Shown here: positions 11,200 through 22,618 of the stretch, piece by piece
Numbering within the stretch: the first letter of the stretch is position 1
Layout: each line of letters begins with the position of its first letter
NCBI GenBank assembly: GCA_001600635.1
Contig: BCKL01000006.1
Coordinates: 1,178,254 to 1,242,253, forward strand
Source of the DNA: Leucosporidium creatinivorum
Taxonomy: Eukaryota > Basidiomycota > Microbotryomycetes > Leucosporidiales > Leucosporidiaceae
Length of the DNA stretch: 64,000 nt
Direction: 5' to 3'
Program-made: the position numbers and the translations under genes
Notes under the pieces: generated by a model
Database searches by the model: none
Told to the model about the DNA's origin: nothing
Seen by the model: the letters and a program-made list of their open reading frames with translations, nothing else

Positions 11200-11631
11200 A
11201 GCATGCGATGGTGAGACTGAACGACGAGACGAGCGGCGGAGAACAGAGCAGCGACGAGAGGAAGGAGAGTGACCCTCATCTCATGTGACGGCCGTGTCTT
11301 AGCGCGATTCCCTGCTCCAACGGCGAAGTCGCGTCCAGGAAAGGCTTCGAAGTGAGATGTAGGAGAATAGAGGCGTTGAACTGGGTAAGCTGGACATGTT
11401 GTGAGGTGATAAGGTGGGTGCCGGACCTGCCTGGAGCTTCTGACTTCGCCGCTGTCCCCTTCCTCGCCGAGCGCCGAGCTCGCACTCTCCCACAGACAGA
11501 CTATATACTTAGTTTAAAGAGTACGGTATCTTCCAACAGTCTATGGACATAATTGCTATCGTCGTATTTGCTTTCCCCCTTAGTTCCATCGCTTCCCCCG
11601 CCTCATCCTGCTCGCGCTCCACACTCCAAGC
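11200..11631. other. Intergenic region without recognisable gene
   Basis: About 430 bp between the ATG of the secreted-protein gene and the stop of the DUF3292-type gene, both on the minus strand. Short ORFs on both strands lack start context and protein-like composition. An AT-richer patch at about 11500-11570 may hold the promoter of the secreted-protein gene or the 3' end of its neighbour's transcript. I see nothing else. Confidence 0.35.
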
Positions 11632-14427
11632 TTAGAGCATCTCCCACTTGTGACCGGGATAGATACTGACGAGACGAGCAAAAAGCTCATCACGACGTCC
11701 AACGTGCGAGAAGGACCACATCTCGCCTTCGTGCGTCTCGGCGTGAGGGTCGTCGCCTTTGCCGAGGCCGTCGGTCGCCCGCTCGATGTGATCCTTGAAG
11801 CGCATCTCCTGTCGGCGGAGAGGTTAGCTCCAACAGAATCTCGGTGAGAACAGCAAGACGTACGAGTCCCATGCCCTGCAGGTTGATGGAAGCGGCCCAG
11901 CCGAGCACGGCGCGAGCGATGAAGACCTGCGAGCGAATAAGATCAGCCTCACTCTCATCTCTTGCTCTGTGGAACTACTTACACCGCGCTTCTTGACCTC
12001 CACGAGATCAGCGAGCGGCTTGTCGAATGAAGGCTTCTCAAACGGCGACTTGAGGGGCACGAAGGAGAGCATGGGCGGGGTTTGAGGGCCGAAAGTGATG
12101 ATGAGGTGGCCAGAGGTGCCGTCGAGCTTGGCGGGGAAGGCTGTAGGGCGTCGAAAGGCGTCAGCAGAAGCTCGAATGGTACGAGAGGGCAAGGGCTCAC
12201 ATTCGGGCGTCTCGGCGTCCTTCGCGCGAGACTGGTAGAAGAGGCGGTCGACGCGATTTCCGACCTGTAAAGAAGAGGGAGGCATCAGCGAAAGCTCTGC
12301 AGCGAGGTATCATGCTACTCGCCTTCTCCTTGGCTCCCTCGACCGAGACATCAGCCTTGAACGTAGCGGCCTTCTTCGCCACCATCTTCAATCCGCCGAG
12401 CAGCGTCTTCTTGCCCTTCTGCGCGACCTTGCCGGTCACTCCACTTCCCTCTTTCGGCTCTCCTCCAATGATAGGATCGCCTTGCTCGTCCACAGTGACA
12501 TCGGCGCCCTCCTGCTCGTCGTCGCTGTCGAGACCATTCTTGCCGACTTCCTCCTTGACGTCGGGAGCCGTGGGAGGTGGAGGAGGCGCAGGGATGGGCT
12601 TGAAGGAAGCTTCGGCGACGCGCAGGAGGTGGAGGGTGAGCTGAGCGTTGGTAGGGACGCCGGAGAAGATCGAGCTACGAGAGACGCCAAGGTCAGCGCC
12701 GAGCGAAAACGAGGAAAGCTGCCACTCACTTGCGAAGGTCCAGCTTCTCCTGCCAGTCTGGCACCTTCTCGACGAAGAGCTTGGCGGCGCGAATGAGCAG
12801 CGGCTGACCGAACCATCCGACGCCGAATGCGAAGGAAGCGGCTTGAGACCAGTAGTGCGCGGGAATGATGGCGGTGGCGAGCAGGATAGGGACGAAGATG
12901 GCGCCCGCGAGCTTGTAGCGAGCTTGAGTCTGCGGGTACGGGCGGGGAGGGTTGAGGGCGCTGTAGATGGGAGAGACAAGGTCAGCGAACCGCGAGCTAC
13001 GAGAAAGGCGAGGACACTCACTTGGCGAAGCGCTCCAAGGCGTCGGCAAAGTCTCCCAATCCGTCTTGAGCTGTCTTAGCCATGTTGCCGACCATCGCAT
13101 CCCGCTTGGCTTTGGCCTCCTTGGCCTGAAGCTTCTTCTTCTGCCGCGCCGTCAACTCCTTGATCTCGCCACCCTTGGTCTCCACAATCGTGCCCTCAGA
13201 GGGCAGCTCCTCGACCTCCTCCTCGATTTCCGAATCGTCGTCGCTGCTCTCGCCCTCCTTCCTGCCGACCGATCCATTGCCGTGGTGTCCCTTCTTGTAG
13301 CCGCCGACGACGACCCGAACGCCGAAGCGCTGGATTACGTTGGTGAACTCCCAGGCCTGCTGCTCGATCTGCTCGGCTTTCGAGCGGTGCTCGACGGGGT
13401 GACCGACGCCACCGAGCATCGACTCATCACCTCGGCGGTTGGCGGGGTCGGTGGCGGAGGGAGCTTGCCCGGGGGGAGGAGGGGCGGGCGGGAAGAGGAA
13501 CTTGCGAGACGGCGTGTAGACGATGAGGGTGATCTGTAGAGGCGCGTGGTTAGCTGGAAGCTGTTGTCAGCGTATGAAGCGACTCACGAAGAGTCCGACA
13601 ATGACCGGCATGACGAGCGCGAACCACCAGGCGATAAAGTAGGCCTGTGGAAAGAGCTCGGCGATCAGTTCTCGGTCTTGGTTTCGTCTTCACATTCGCC
13701 ACTCACTGCACAGAAGCAACCAGTCCTTTTTCTGTCAGCCACACTCCAGCTCATCAACCTCATCATCTCCCTCGCAGAATAAATCCCCCACACGCCGGCG
13801 GTCGAGTAGACTCGCTCGACGTTGTTCTTGAGCACGTCCGAGTTGTACGGGACGCTGGGGAGGGTAGAAGGGCGAAGGTCGGGCTCTCCAGCGGGAAGCT
13901 TGGTGGCGGGCGAGAGGACATGGACGACTTGCTGTGAATCGGCGCGAGCGTTAGCGAAAGCCTGGGAGGAGCCGAGCCGAAGTCGAACGTACCGCATCGA
14001 AAGTCCTTCGGAAGGTAAACAGTCTATCGTCCGCCATACCAGGGATAATCGTCCCCTCCTCCTGGAGAGCCTTGTCCTCCCTTTCGGCAGCTTTGACTTT
14101 CTCGACTTGAGCCTGGACGAGCTGCTCGGGCGCGACTTGGATCGCCTCCGCTTGATGGACTGGATGGACGCCGTCGCCTACAGGCAGCACTGGGGTATCC
14201 ACGTCTGCTGGTAGAACGGTTGCGGCAGTCTTGGGAGGCGCAATGGGAGCTGTAGCCGGTGAACTTGCAGCTGCGTCATGAGCGAGTTGCTGTTGAACGC
14301 TGGCGTTGCCTGGAGCAGTCGTAGTTGGTGCAGCGGCGACGACGGGCGTAGCAGGCAGAGGTTTGGGCTGATCCGCTACAATTGGAGCGCCGAGCTGAGG
14401 TCCAGAAGGGATCGAGTTGTCGGCCAT
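11632..14427 (-). CDS. DUF3292-type fungal membrane protein
   Basis: Multi-exon gene starting MADNSIPSGPQLGAP at 14427. The order is an Ala/Pro-rich N-terminus (~1-110), RVYSTAGVWGIYSAREMMRL, a hydrophobic exon AYFIAWWFALVMPVIVGLF followed by TLIVYTPSRKFLFPPAPP, an acidic/Lys-rich middle (SSDDDSEIEEEVEEL), then AGAIFVPILLATAIIPAHYW and FAFGVGWFGQPLLIRAAKLF, a second acidic linker, and a C-terminal part with GHLIITFGPQTPPML and LGWAASINLQGMG ending HKWEML. This arrangement, with an R/K-FLFPPAPxx exit from a TM hairpin, is what I recall for the DUF3292 family, whose function is not established. Introns are 50-100 nt with CGCTGAC branch sites. Membrane location is well supported, and role is not inferable. 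Confidence 0.65.
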
Positions 14428-14690
14428 CCTGTTCGAGGAGGTGTTGGCGGGAGTGAGAAGTGGTCGAGAGGCGGCGCGTCACTTGGAGTTCAACTTTCGC
14501 GATTTAGCCGGGAGGGCGGATGCTGTACAGGAGTGTAGTGTAGCTCATATGGACTCCAAGACTAGGCAGCTCGTTTCACTCAAATACAGACGATTTACCC
14601 GCTGAACTGCCTTCGCCGAGCTACCCTTCGCCGAGCCTGCAAGTCGAGATAAATCTAGTATGCCGTTGCGCCAACGATAAGTACTACATA

Positions 14691-17600
14691 CTACAACACG
14701 AGCTCTTCTGCAAACTTCTCCAAATCGATAATCTTCAACTTGCCCCTCGTCACGCCTGCTCCACCTTCCTCAACTCCCGCTCGCTTCTCCTCCGCCGTCC
14801 AGCTCGAGCTCGTACCCGAAGCAAAGCTCATGATCTCCACATCCCATCCTCGATCTAGAGCTCGTCGAACTGGCCCTAGGAAGCCGGTGGGATTGTACTC
14901 GGATGACTTGGCATCGCCCGAGACGACGACGAGGAGGGGGCGCGGAGCGTCGGCGGTGGGGGTGTAATCGAGGAGGGATTCGAGAATCTTCATGTGGATG
15001 AGCTCGTCGACGGCCTGGTGGAGTGAGACGTGGTGAGCAATGGTGCAAGACGAGAGGGAACGGGAGAGCGGAGACAGGAGAGTCGACGAAGGAGCAGGGC
15101 GGAGAGCGAAGAAAATGGGGGCGAGAACGAGGGAGAGAAAGGTGGAAGGGAATTTGGAGCGCAAGACTGGACACACCTGCTCCTTGTACGCTTTGGGCTG
15201 CTTCTCCTCGACCTGAGGCGCTCCGAAGCCTGGCTGTCCGGGCTGAGGTGGTCCTCCTCGACCGTTGGCGTTGCTCTTGTTCTTGCCCGGCGCTTTCCGC
15301 TTGCCGTTGGCGCCTTTCGACTGGACGTTGGTGGTTGAAGAGGCGTCGACGATCGGTCGAGGAACTCGTTGAAGGAGGGAAATCTCATAGCCCTGCGAGT
15401 AGAGAGAGCAATCGAGTCAGCAATGAACGAGAGAAGAAAGAAGTAAGAACGCACCCAGTCAATCGCCAACTCAAGACTCTGCCACAATGCCGAGCTCGCC
15501 ACGAGCACTCGCTTCTCCACCTTCCTCCCGCGCTCCAGAATCGCAAACAGAGTCGCATAGTCGAGCTTGACCTTCTTCCCAGCGAGCGTGACCGCCTTGG
15601 TGGTCTTGGGTCGACCGTCGTTCATGCCGAGGTAGCTCATGAGGCGAGCTTCAGGTCGTGCTCGGACCCAGTTGAGAAAAGCGTAGAGGACGTTCGAGTT
15701 GTCGATGAAGATGTGCACGGGGGGGCGCTTGTCGTCCTCGGGAGCGATGACGCCGGGGACCGGTCGAGGAGGTGGCCAGAGACCCTTGCCTGAGACGAGT
15801 GGAGGAGGAGCAGGCCAAAAGCCGAAGTGCGCCTCCTTGTCGGGTGGAGGGAGGGCTTTGGCTGCTGCTGTTGCGAGGGTGGCGGGAGTGTAGAGGTGAG
15901 AAGAGGAAGAGGGGGTGTCGTCTGAGAACTCGGAGGGGAAGGCGTCGAGGAATTTGGCGGGAAGGTTTTGAGACCTCTCTTCGGCGGAGAGGGGAAGTTG
16001 GCCTGGGATAGTCGGACCGAGACGACTGGCATCGGCGCGGCCCTTCGAAGCGCGACCGTCGGCTGCTTTGACTGCCGCACTGCCTTTTGCCGTGTGCGGT
16101 CGATGATTGTTCGAGGTGAAGGGCGCCGAGTCCAGGGGAGCTGATGGCTGCTCGCCAGCCCGAGCGTAAGCTGCTTTGCCAGTGACGGTCGACGTCGATG
16201 CGAGCGGCCGAGCTGCTTGGTGGATATGTCTGTGGGCAAGTAGGGGTCAGCGAGCGACAATCGAAGCGAACGATCGAGAGTGCGAGACGAACGCTGGCTG
16301 AAGAGGCGAAGGACGATATGTGACTTTGCCTCGATCGTCGCGCACTTGAGCTTTGACGACGACAGGGGTACCGAGAGGCGTAGAGGAGAGGTCGACTCGG
16401 CGCTGGTAGGTCGCGCGCTCTCGAGCCCGAGGGATGGTGATGGGCTGGATCGAGACGGGAGCGGTCGCAATGGAGGATGTAGCGGCGTGAGAGTCAGAGG
16501 GACCGCCAGAGAATGACATGTCGACGTCGCTGTACTGGACACTACCGCGAGCGCCGAGAGCAGCAGTGTTAGAAGTCGTCTCGGCGGCGCCAGAGGCCTG
16601 CGAAAGTCGGAGAGAGTCGGATGCAGCGTGGGAGGAGGCTGCAGTATCTAGCTGGGGTGGCGCAGAGATCGTGGGGGGGCGAGTCGATGAGGCCTTGCGG
16701 GCGCGAGGGCTCGAGAGCTGGGTCGGTTCGGGGGAGCGTTGGCGGCGGGCCGTGAACGCTCGGCTTAGGAAGCCCCCAGTGGGCCGCGCCGAAGCGGTAG
16801 CAGTGCTCGTCACTGGTGCGAGAGGAGCCTCCCAAGTTTGTGCGCCGAAAGTGAAGACGCGAGAAAGCGATCCGAGCCCTCGAGGTGCAGACGTTGCTGC
16901 TGACGCTGAGCTTGATCCTGGCGGCCGAGTCGTAGTAGCAGCGCCAGCAGACGGCATCGGCTCGTCGACCTCCCCCTCCTCTTCTTCAGAGTCCGACAAC
17001 TCGAGCATCTCAATCGGCTCGGTCGGCGAAAGCCTACGCCGTTTGGGAGATGGCTCGGCAGTCGCAGGCTGCGCTACTGGTGGCGCCGAAGCATCCCGTG
17101 CGGTATCCAGCGAGTCACCCTCGAGTAGGTAGCTGACCTCCAGCGGGTCGTCGTGCTGATCAGAGTCGGCGCCGAAGTCGAAGGGCTCGTCGGGTGACGA
17201 GTCTCGTACCGAGTGGTGCTCCTCGGGGTCGATCTCAGAATCCTCGTCGTGGATAGTGATCTCCTCCGGTCGATTCGTGCCGTACAACTCGTCGTACAGC
17301 TCGTCCTCGCTGTCCATTTCCGACTCAGGTCGCCGCGTCGAGCCGAAACCACGAACGAGCTGCTCTTGGATTAGATCCTCCTCCGAGTCGGCAGACTCCG
17401 AGTCGGCAGACTCCGAGTCGTGGTCTGATGTTGGCAGAAGAGGGATGTAGTCGACTGGTGGTGGCTGAGGAAGGTTGACTTTCGGCGGTGACCGAACGGG
17501 TGAGTCGAGAGGAGAGGCTTGGTCGTCGGGGTAAAGCTCTGTAGAGTGAGAAGACGATGGAGATGGATGTGTAGGAGGTGGGTTGGAGGGTTCTATGGCG

Positions 17601-18198
17601 TTCGAAAGTCAGTCCCGGCGGAGAGAAACCGAAGCGGCGAGGACTCACCTTGCGAGCGAGGGCGTTCTCGCTGCTCGTCTCCGGCCCCGTACAGCTCGCC
17701 GTAAAGCTCATCATACACCTCATCGTCGATGAGTGTCTGTGACCCCGGTTGAGGTGGAGGCGAGGGTGGACGGGCTGGCAGAGGGGGAGTGAGTTAGCGA
17801 GCTCTACGACGTAGCGAGACAGCGACGAGCTCACCTGGTGCAGCAGCAGCTACTTGTATGATACCCTCGAATCGCTCAGCATCCCCCGAAGCGCTGTGAG
17901 GAGCAGACGGAGGAGGAGCGAAGCCGGACGTCTCGTGCACGCGCTCCTGCGCCTGTACCCAGCGAGCCGCTGCCGACGGCTGAGCAGGATCTTTAGCCTG
18001 ATCCAATGGTGCTGTTGAAGGTGTCGGCGGCCAGAAGGCAGGCGAGGTTGCTGGCGCGAGATTGGAGGACTGCTGGCCGACTCGAGCGAGGTAAGCCTCC
18101 GAGGGCTGGAACCGGTTGGCGCCTGCTGGGAGCGGCAAAGGCTGTACAGCAGGCGGTTGATATGGGTCTCGCTTGTAGTGTCGTCCGCCGCCCGCCAT
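14691..18198 (-). CDS. NYN/PIN-like putative RNase with long disordered N-terminus
   Basis: Starts MAGGGRHYKRDPYQPP at 18198; exons at ~18198-17835, ~17776-17650 and ~17592 onward join in frame to the long exon over 17317-16250. The N-terminal ~500 residues are disordered and acidic, with repeats DEVYDELYGELYG, DELYDELYG and SADSESADSE, and a basic KRRRLS. The C-terminal third has the NYN/PIN-like start VHIFIDNSNVLYAFLNW (conserved Asp and Asn of the metal site), later LLVVVSGDAKSSEYNPTGF with a second Asp, and GWDVEIMSF. This pattern fits MARF1/Limkain-type NYN domains, so RNA or nucleic-acid cleavage is inferred. The domain is split by a low-complexity, basic linker near 15200-15350. It is divergent from cyclin C with a 146-bp gap. 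Confidence 0.68.
17382..17420 (-). repeat. 15-bp tandem repeat coding for SADSE units
   Basis: About two and a half copies of a 15-bp unit (GACTCCGAGTCGGCA on the plus strand) inside the NYN-protein gene. On the coding strand it gives Ser-Ala-Asp-Ser-Glu repeats. The length is a multiple of three, so copy-number change would not shift the frame. Confidence 0.8.
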
Positions 18199-18344
18199 CC
18201 GAGAAACGAGAGCCAACGAGATGAGCGCAGGAGGGCAAGCAGCGCCCGACGAAGCTGGGACAAGGTTGGCTCCGTTCAAACCGCTCGCTTCGGACTCGGA
18301 TCAGCTTGTTTTAGCTCTACAGACGCCTAGAGCTAACCTGCTAC

Positions 18345-19641
18345 ATGGCGGCCAACTTCTACCTCTCTTCCCACGCCAACTACCACCTGCACCCGCGTTC
18401 AGCTCTCGTCAGCGCTCGCCAAGAAGATCTCAAGCATGCTACAGAGCAGGAGCTCGGCTGGATAGAGATCTGGAGCGGTAGCGGTGAGTTCAGGGCCAGT
18501 CTTGTACAACTGCACGTCCGGCTGACCTCTCGCTCGGCTCCAAACAGTCATTCAGAAGCTCTGCAAGCGACTAGGACTCCGACAGCAAGTGATTGCGACC
18601 GCCATCGTCTTCTTTCGCCGCTTCTACCTGCGCAACTCGTACTGCGAGACGGATTGTGCCCTCGTAGCCGCTGCCTGCTGCTACGTCGCGGCCAAGGCGG
18701 AGGAGACCCCGGTGCATGTCAAGAGCGCTGTAGCAGAGGCGAGGGTCGTCTTCAATGGTGCGCAGTGCGTCTCGCTATACCTTGCATACCCCGCCTGACT
18801 CTCTTACGCGTCAATCGCAGATATGGGCCTCTCTTCATTCCCGACCGACAACACCAAGCTCGCCGAGATGGAGTTCTACCTCATCGAGGAGCTCGATTTT
18901 CACCTCATCATTTTCCACCCATATCGCTCCCTCGTTCAGCTCTGCGGTCGAGACGGTGGGCCGACAGCGGGTGGAGACGTAGGCAAGGCGACTCGCTCGG
19001 CTATGCTCGAAATGGACGATACGGCGCTGCAGATGGCCTGGTGAACTTCGGGGCTGCAGAAAGACCTACAGTATCACTTTCTGATCCTACTTCTTTACAG
19101 GTTCGTCATCAACGACACTTTCCGCTCCTCACTCTGCGTCATCCACCCTCCACACCTCATCGCCATCGCCGCCATCTACCTCGCCTTCTCCCTCCATCCT
19201 CCTACCAGCGCCAACATTACCGCTCCTCCACCCACCAGCACCGACTCTGGACCCTCCTCTCGCACTCGTCGTCAGTCCATCGACACTCCCACTTCGACGC
19301 CAGCCGCTCCTCCCGCTAGAACTGGCCCAGCACCTCCAGGCGGCCAGACCGACCCCATCACTTTCCTTTCGACGCTCAACGTCGACTACACTCTCGTTAT
19401 GGAGATCGTACAAGAGGTCATCTCGCTGTACGAACTGTGGAACGCCCTCGAGTCGGCGGCGGCGGGGACCGCGGTCACGGTGACGGGAGGTGGGAAAGGG
19501 AGAGCTGGAGCCAAGACGACGACGGTGGGGGCGGATGAGAAGGTGGTGGGAATCTTGCAGAGGATGCGAGTGGATCGGCAAAAGGAGCTGTTGAGCGAGA
19601 AGGAGAGAGGGAAGGGGACGCCGAGCTGGAAGAAGGGTTGA
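18345..19641 (+). CDS. SSN8: Cyclin C (Mediator CDK8-module cyclin, SSN8/SRB11 type)
   Basis: Starts MAANFYLSSHANYHLHPR at 18345; the MAANFWxSSH-type N-terminus is diagnostic for cyclin C. Cyclin C partners Cdk8/Ssn3 in the Mediator kinase module and acts in the nucleus on RNA polymerase II transcription and stress response. Visible parts are the first cyclin box (CKRLGLRQQVIATAIVFF, YCETDCALVAAACCYVAAKA, EFYLIEELDFHLIIFHPYRS) and the second (WFVINDTFRSSLCVIHPPH, IAIAAIYLAFSLHPP). A Ser/Pro/Thr linker is inserted in the second box region, and a Lys-rich tail ends GKGTPSWKKG. Introns interrupt after GWIEIWSG, VVFN and LQMAW. Frames join cleanly. Confidence 0.87.
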
Positions 19642-19782
19642 TGAGGTAGCGGTCTATTCGCTTGGAAGACGAGCGACGGTGAGCCATGATGGAGTGATAC
19701 CGCTTTGAGTCGTCGGCTAATACTTTTCGTCTGCAGACTCCTTCCCCGCTGATCCTCTGAGCCGGCGCCAGCTCCCTCGACG

Positions 19783-20145
19783 ATGGCCAGCTTGCGAGAA
19801 CTTGCAGCTGCTGCGGACCCCTCCACTAGACATCGAGCAGAGCTTCACACGAGTAGCATGCTGAACAGCAGCGTACACTGGTACACCACGCACCGACATC
19901 CTGCCAATGAAAGCGATGCTCGGCGACGTTTCCTGGTCGAGTGCGAGCAGCTCTTCGACCGTAACCGAGCTGACTCGAAGCAACAACAAGCGTGTTACAC
20001 CTCGCTTGTCCGGGACGGCTCTGTAGCTTATTTACCGATGGGAGACGGGCGATCCTCCCGCGTTGTTCGAGTCGAGAGCCCAGCCGCGAGTAGTTGGCAG
20101 ATCTCGCTTCCTGCCCGATTCGGCGATTTCCTGCAGCTCTCATGA
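19783..20145 (+). CDS. Possible small protein, unknown
   Basis: An uninterrupted 120-codon ORF beginning MASLRELAAAADPSTRHRAE and ending RFGDFLQLS. No signal peptide, TM segment or known motif is visible, and the composition (Arg/Ser/Ala-rich) is not clearly different from chance in GC-rich DNA. It sits alone between cyclin C and the first 7TM gene, with no visible introns. Kept as a weak candidate; it may be leader or spacer sequence. Confidence 0.25.
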   Translation: MASLRELAAAADPSTRHRAELHTSSMLNSSVHWYTTHRHPANESDARRRFLVECEQLFDRNRADSKQQQACYTSLVRDGSVAYLPMGDGRSSRVVRVESPAASSWQISLPARFGDFLQLS

Positions 20146-20377
20146 CCCCGCTGCTTGTTGATTGCTTTCGGTCCCGCTGCATCTTGCCTTTCTACCACCT
20201 CCTGTACCCTCCTCTTCGCCAGCCAGCACACACAGCCAGCCTCCCGCGTCGAGCTGCCAGCCCCGCCGAGCCGACTTCGCCCTTACCTCTCCCGTACCAG
20301 CAAGCAAGCGGACTCGGGAGCGCCTTCGGAAGGTCGTAGGAGAGAACAAAGGGCGCTGCAGGCGCTCTCCCCTCCTT

Positions 20378-22020
20378 ATGGGATCACTGCCCCCGCCGCC
20401 TCTGGATATCAGCCCCCTCGCCTTCTACACACAACTCTTGAGGCCCCATTTACACCCTTCTCCAGGCTACCAAGCTCGGTTGATCGTGCTCGGAGTATGC
20501 ATATGCTCTCTACCGCTATCTGCCGTGCTGTTGCTCGCTCTACACACAATCAAGTCGCGTCGACGCGGGGAACGGCCATGGCTCTTCAGAAGGGTCCGAA
20601 GGGATGCAGGAAGGTGAGTTTGACCGCCGAACCATCAGAGTGGCCCAAGCTGACCGCCGTCCAATCACAGCTACGTCGTCGGCGCTCGTACTCCCCTCCT
20701 CGCGTTGACAGCCCTCATCGTCGCCGTCACGCTCGGCGGGGCCCTGTACGCCGGATGGAAGTTTACATCGGACCAGTGGACAGCTGAGCCCTTCAACTTC
20801 TTCATGTACTGCTACGTGAGCCGTCATCAGCAGGAGATTGAAGCTCGGCGCTGATCTCGGCGTGTCTTTCTCCTCAAGTGGATCCTTTCGTTCATCGTCG
20901 GCTGGACGTACAGCTGCTCCAACTTCCAGACGTGGATCCTAGTTGGCGGTGGGGAACGCCGGTTCCACCTCAGCCCTTTCATCGCCAACATCGTCTTTGG
21001 AGGAGGACTCGTCCTAGGGACCGCGGCGCTCCTTGGTCTGACCTCTTACGGAGGAGTTCTCACTCGGGAGTTCTACAACAAGGAGGATGCTTTCTTCGCT
21101 TATCTCGAGGACGTGGACCGAACCTTTGATGGATCTCTCGACCCTACGGTCCTCGAAGGCCTCCAACCTTTAGCGGCCGACTTCGGCGTAGCCGCTGGGC
21201 ATTATTTCTCGTGAGTAGCTGCTGAGCGCTGTCCCGAGGAGTACAAGCTGACCCTTCTGTATAGCACCTTCCCCTCACTTCTCGCCGCCTTCTGCGCTTC
21301 CCCCGCCCCCGTCATCCTCGCCAACCTCTCAGCCCTCTTTTTGTGGCTCACGCTCCGTCGCCAAGGGAGGGAGAACCGCGAGGCCACTGCACCTACCCCA
21401 CTCACAATAGATACCCTAGGGGGTGCAGCGGGTGCGACGCCTCGTCAGAAAGAGATGAAAGCGATTGAGCTTGGATTTCTCGTCGTAAGCTGTTCGGCCG
21501 AGATGGTTTCGGCGCAGGCTGACCTCAGCTCACTGCAGGATGCTATCGCCGTCTCGCTGTGGAGCTGCAGCATTCTCGTCAGTGCTGTCTGGACAGCTGT
21601 GATCTTCAAGGACATTGACACCGCCGGTTGGTCGAAGTGAGCCCAGACATCGTCCACCACTCTCTCGGAGTCTCTCGGACTTCAAACTGACCGGTTCTTG
21701 TCCTCGACAGGAATGAGGCATGCCTCTACTTGCCAATCTGGAGCGCAAGCGTACCTCTCGCACTGGCACTAGTCGCGCAGACCATCCTAGCATGGCGAGG
21801 TCTGCCGCCGCCATCGCGAGAGAACGGCGCCGAGGGCTCGGATCCGTCAGCGCCGAGCTTCCCTCAGATCCGGACAATGGAGGAGATAAGAGGCGATGGG
21901 ATGCGGACTATTGAGCTCGTGTCTACTGGGGGTATGGAGAAGGTGCGGGGGCACGAGCTGATTGAGTTCGGTCAAGGCGAGGAGAGGGAGCGGGAGCGGA
22001 AGGATGAGGAGGCAAGCTGA
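20378..22020 (+). CDS. Seven-TM receptor-like membrane protein (tandem copy 1)
   Basis: Starts MGSLPPPPLDISPLAFYTQL at 20378. Seven hydrophobic segments can be read in order: ARLIVLGVCICSLPLSAVLL; LLALTALIVAVTLGGALYA; WILSFIVGWTYSCSNFQTW; ANIVFGGGLVLGTAALLGL; LLAAFCASPAPVILANLSAL; AVSLWSCSILVSAVWTAVIF; PIWSASVPLALALVAQTIL. Basic residues (RRRGERPWLFRRVRR) after TM1 and between TM5 and TM6 (LRRQGRENR, RQKEMK) predict N-out/C-in topology with a large third inner loop and a soluble acidic tail, as in GPCRs. No known receptor family signature was recognised. Exons are split by short CTGAC introns. It is followed directly by a paralogue, so the pair arose by tandem duplication. Ligand and function are unknown. 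Confidence 0.62.
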
Positions 22021-22618
22021 GTTGGCTGCTGCTTAGTAGGAGTTGGCAGTTGTAGCTAGAGATGTTGTATCAAGCATTTATTTCTGTGGCAGCACTTTCC
22101 TGGTTTCTCTCCGCCAGCTGGCTTCGACTTGTTCTCATCAACTCATCGCGACGCTCGGCGCTCGGCGTTGAACTTGCTCGCCACTCGGAACCTGCTCGCG
22201 TCTTTCATCTCGAGAGATAATAATCTATCAGCTATACTTATACCACATATTGTATTCGCGCTGCTCAGCTACTACAGGCGATGGGTTATCTTCCCCACGC
22301 GATGGGCCTCGAATTCGAAGTCGGGGAGCTCGCTTGCTCTTGCCTCTTTCGACGTTGGTCGAGCTCTCATGACCCTTCTGCTTGTTTATTATTTCGCGTC
22401 CAGCTGCATCTTGACCGTTGATCCCCTCCTGCACCTCTCTGCTCCTTCCCCCAGCATTCCCAATCAGCCCCCGCCTCAAGCACCCAGCCCCGCCGAGCTT
22501 GGCGCCGATCTTGCCCTCGCCTTCTTCATACGCAGGGAGCACGGTCGCAAGCGTCTGAGGGTAGCTCGGGACGGAGACTGTAGCTCAGTTGGACCTGCAG
22601 CAGCTGGCCAAGCGTCTC
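22021..22618. promoter_or_regulatory. Duplicated upstream region of the second 7TM gene
   Basis: About 600 bp between the two 7TM genes. Part of it (about 22365-22520) resembles the sequence upstream of copy 1 (about 20140-20300), for example CTCATGACCC followed by CTGCTTGTT and CAGCTGCATCTTG-like words. The duplication therefore included leader/promoter DNA. A minor AT-rich patch lies at 22215-22270. No coding exon could be confirmed. Confidence 0.45.
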
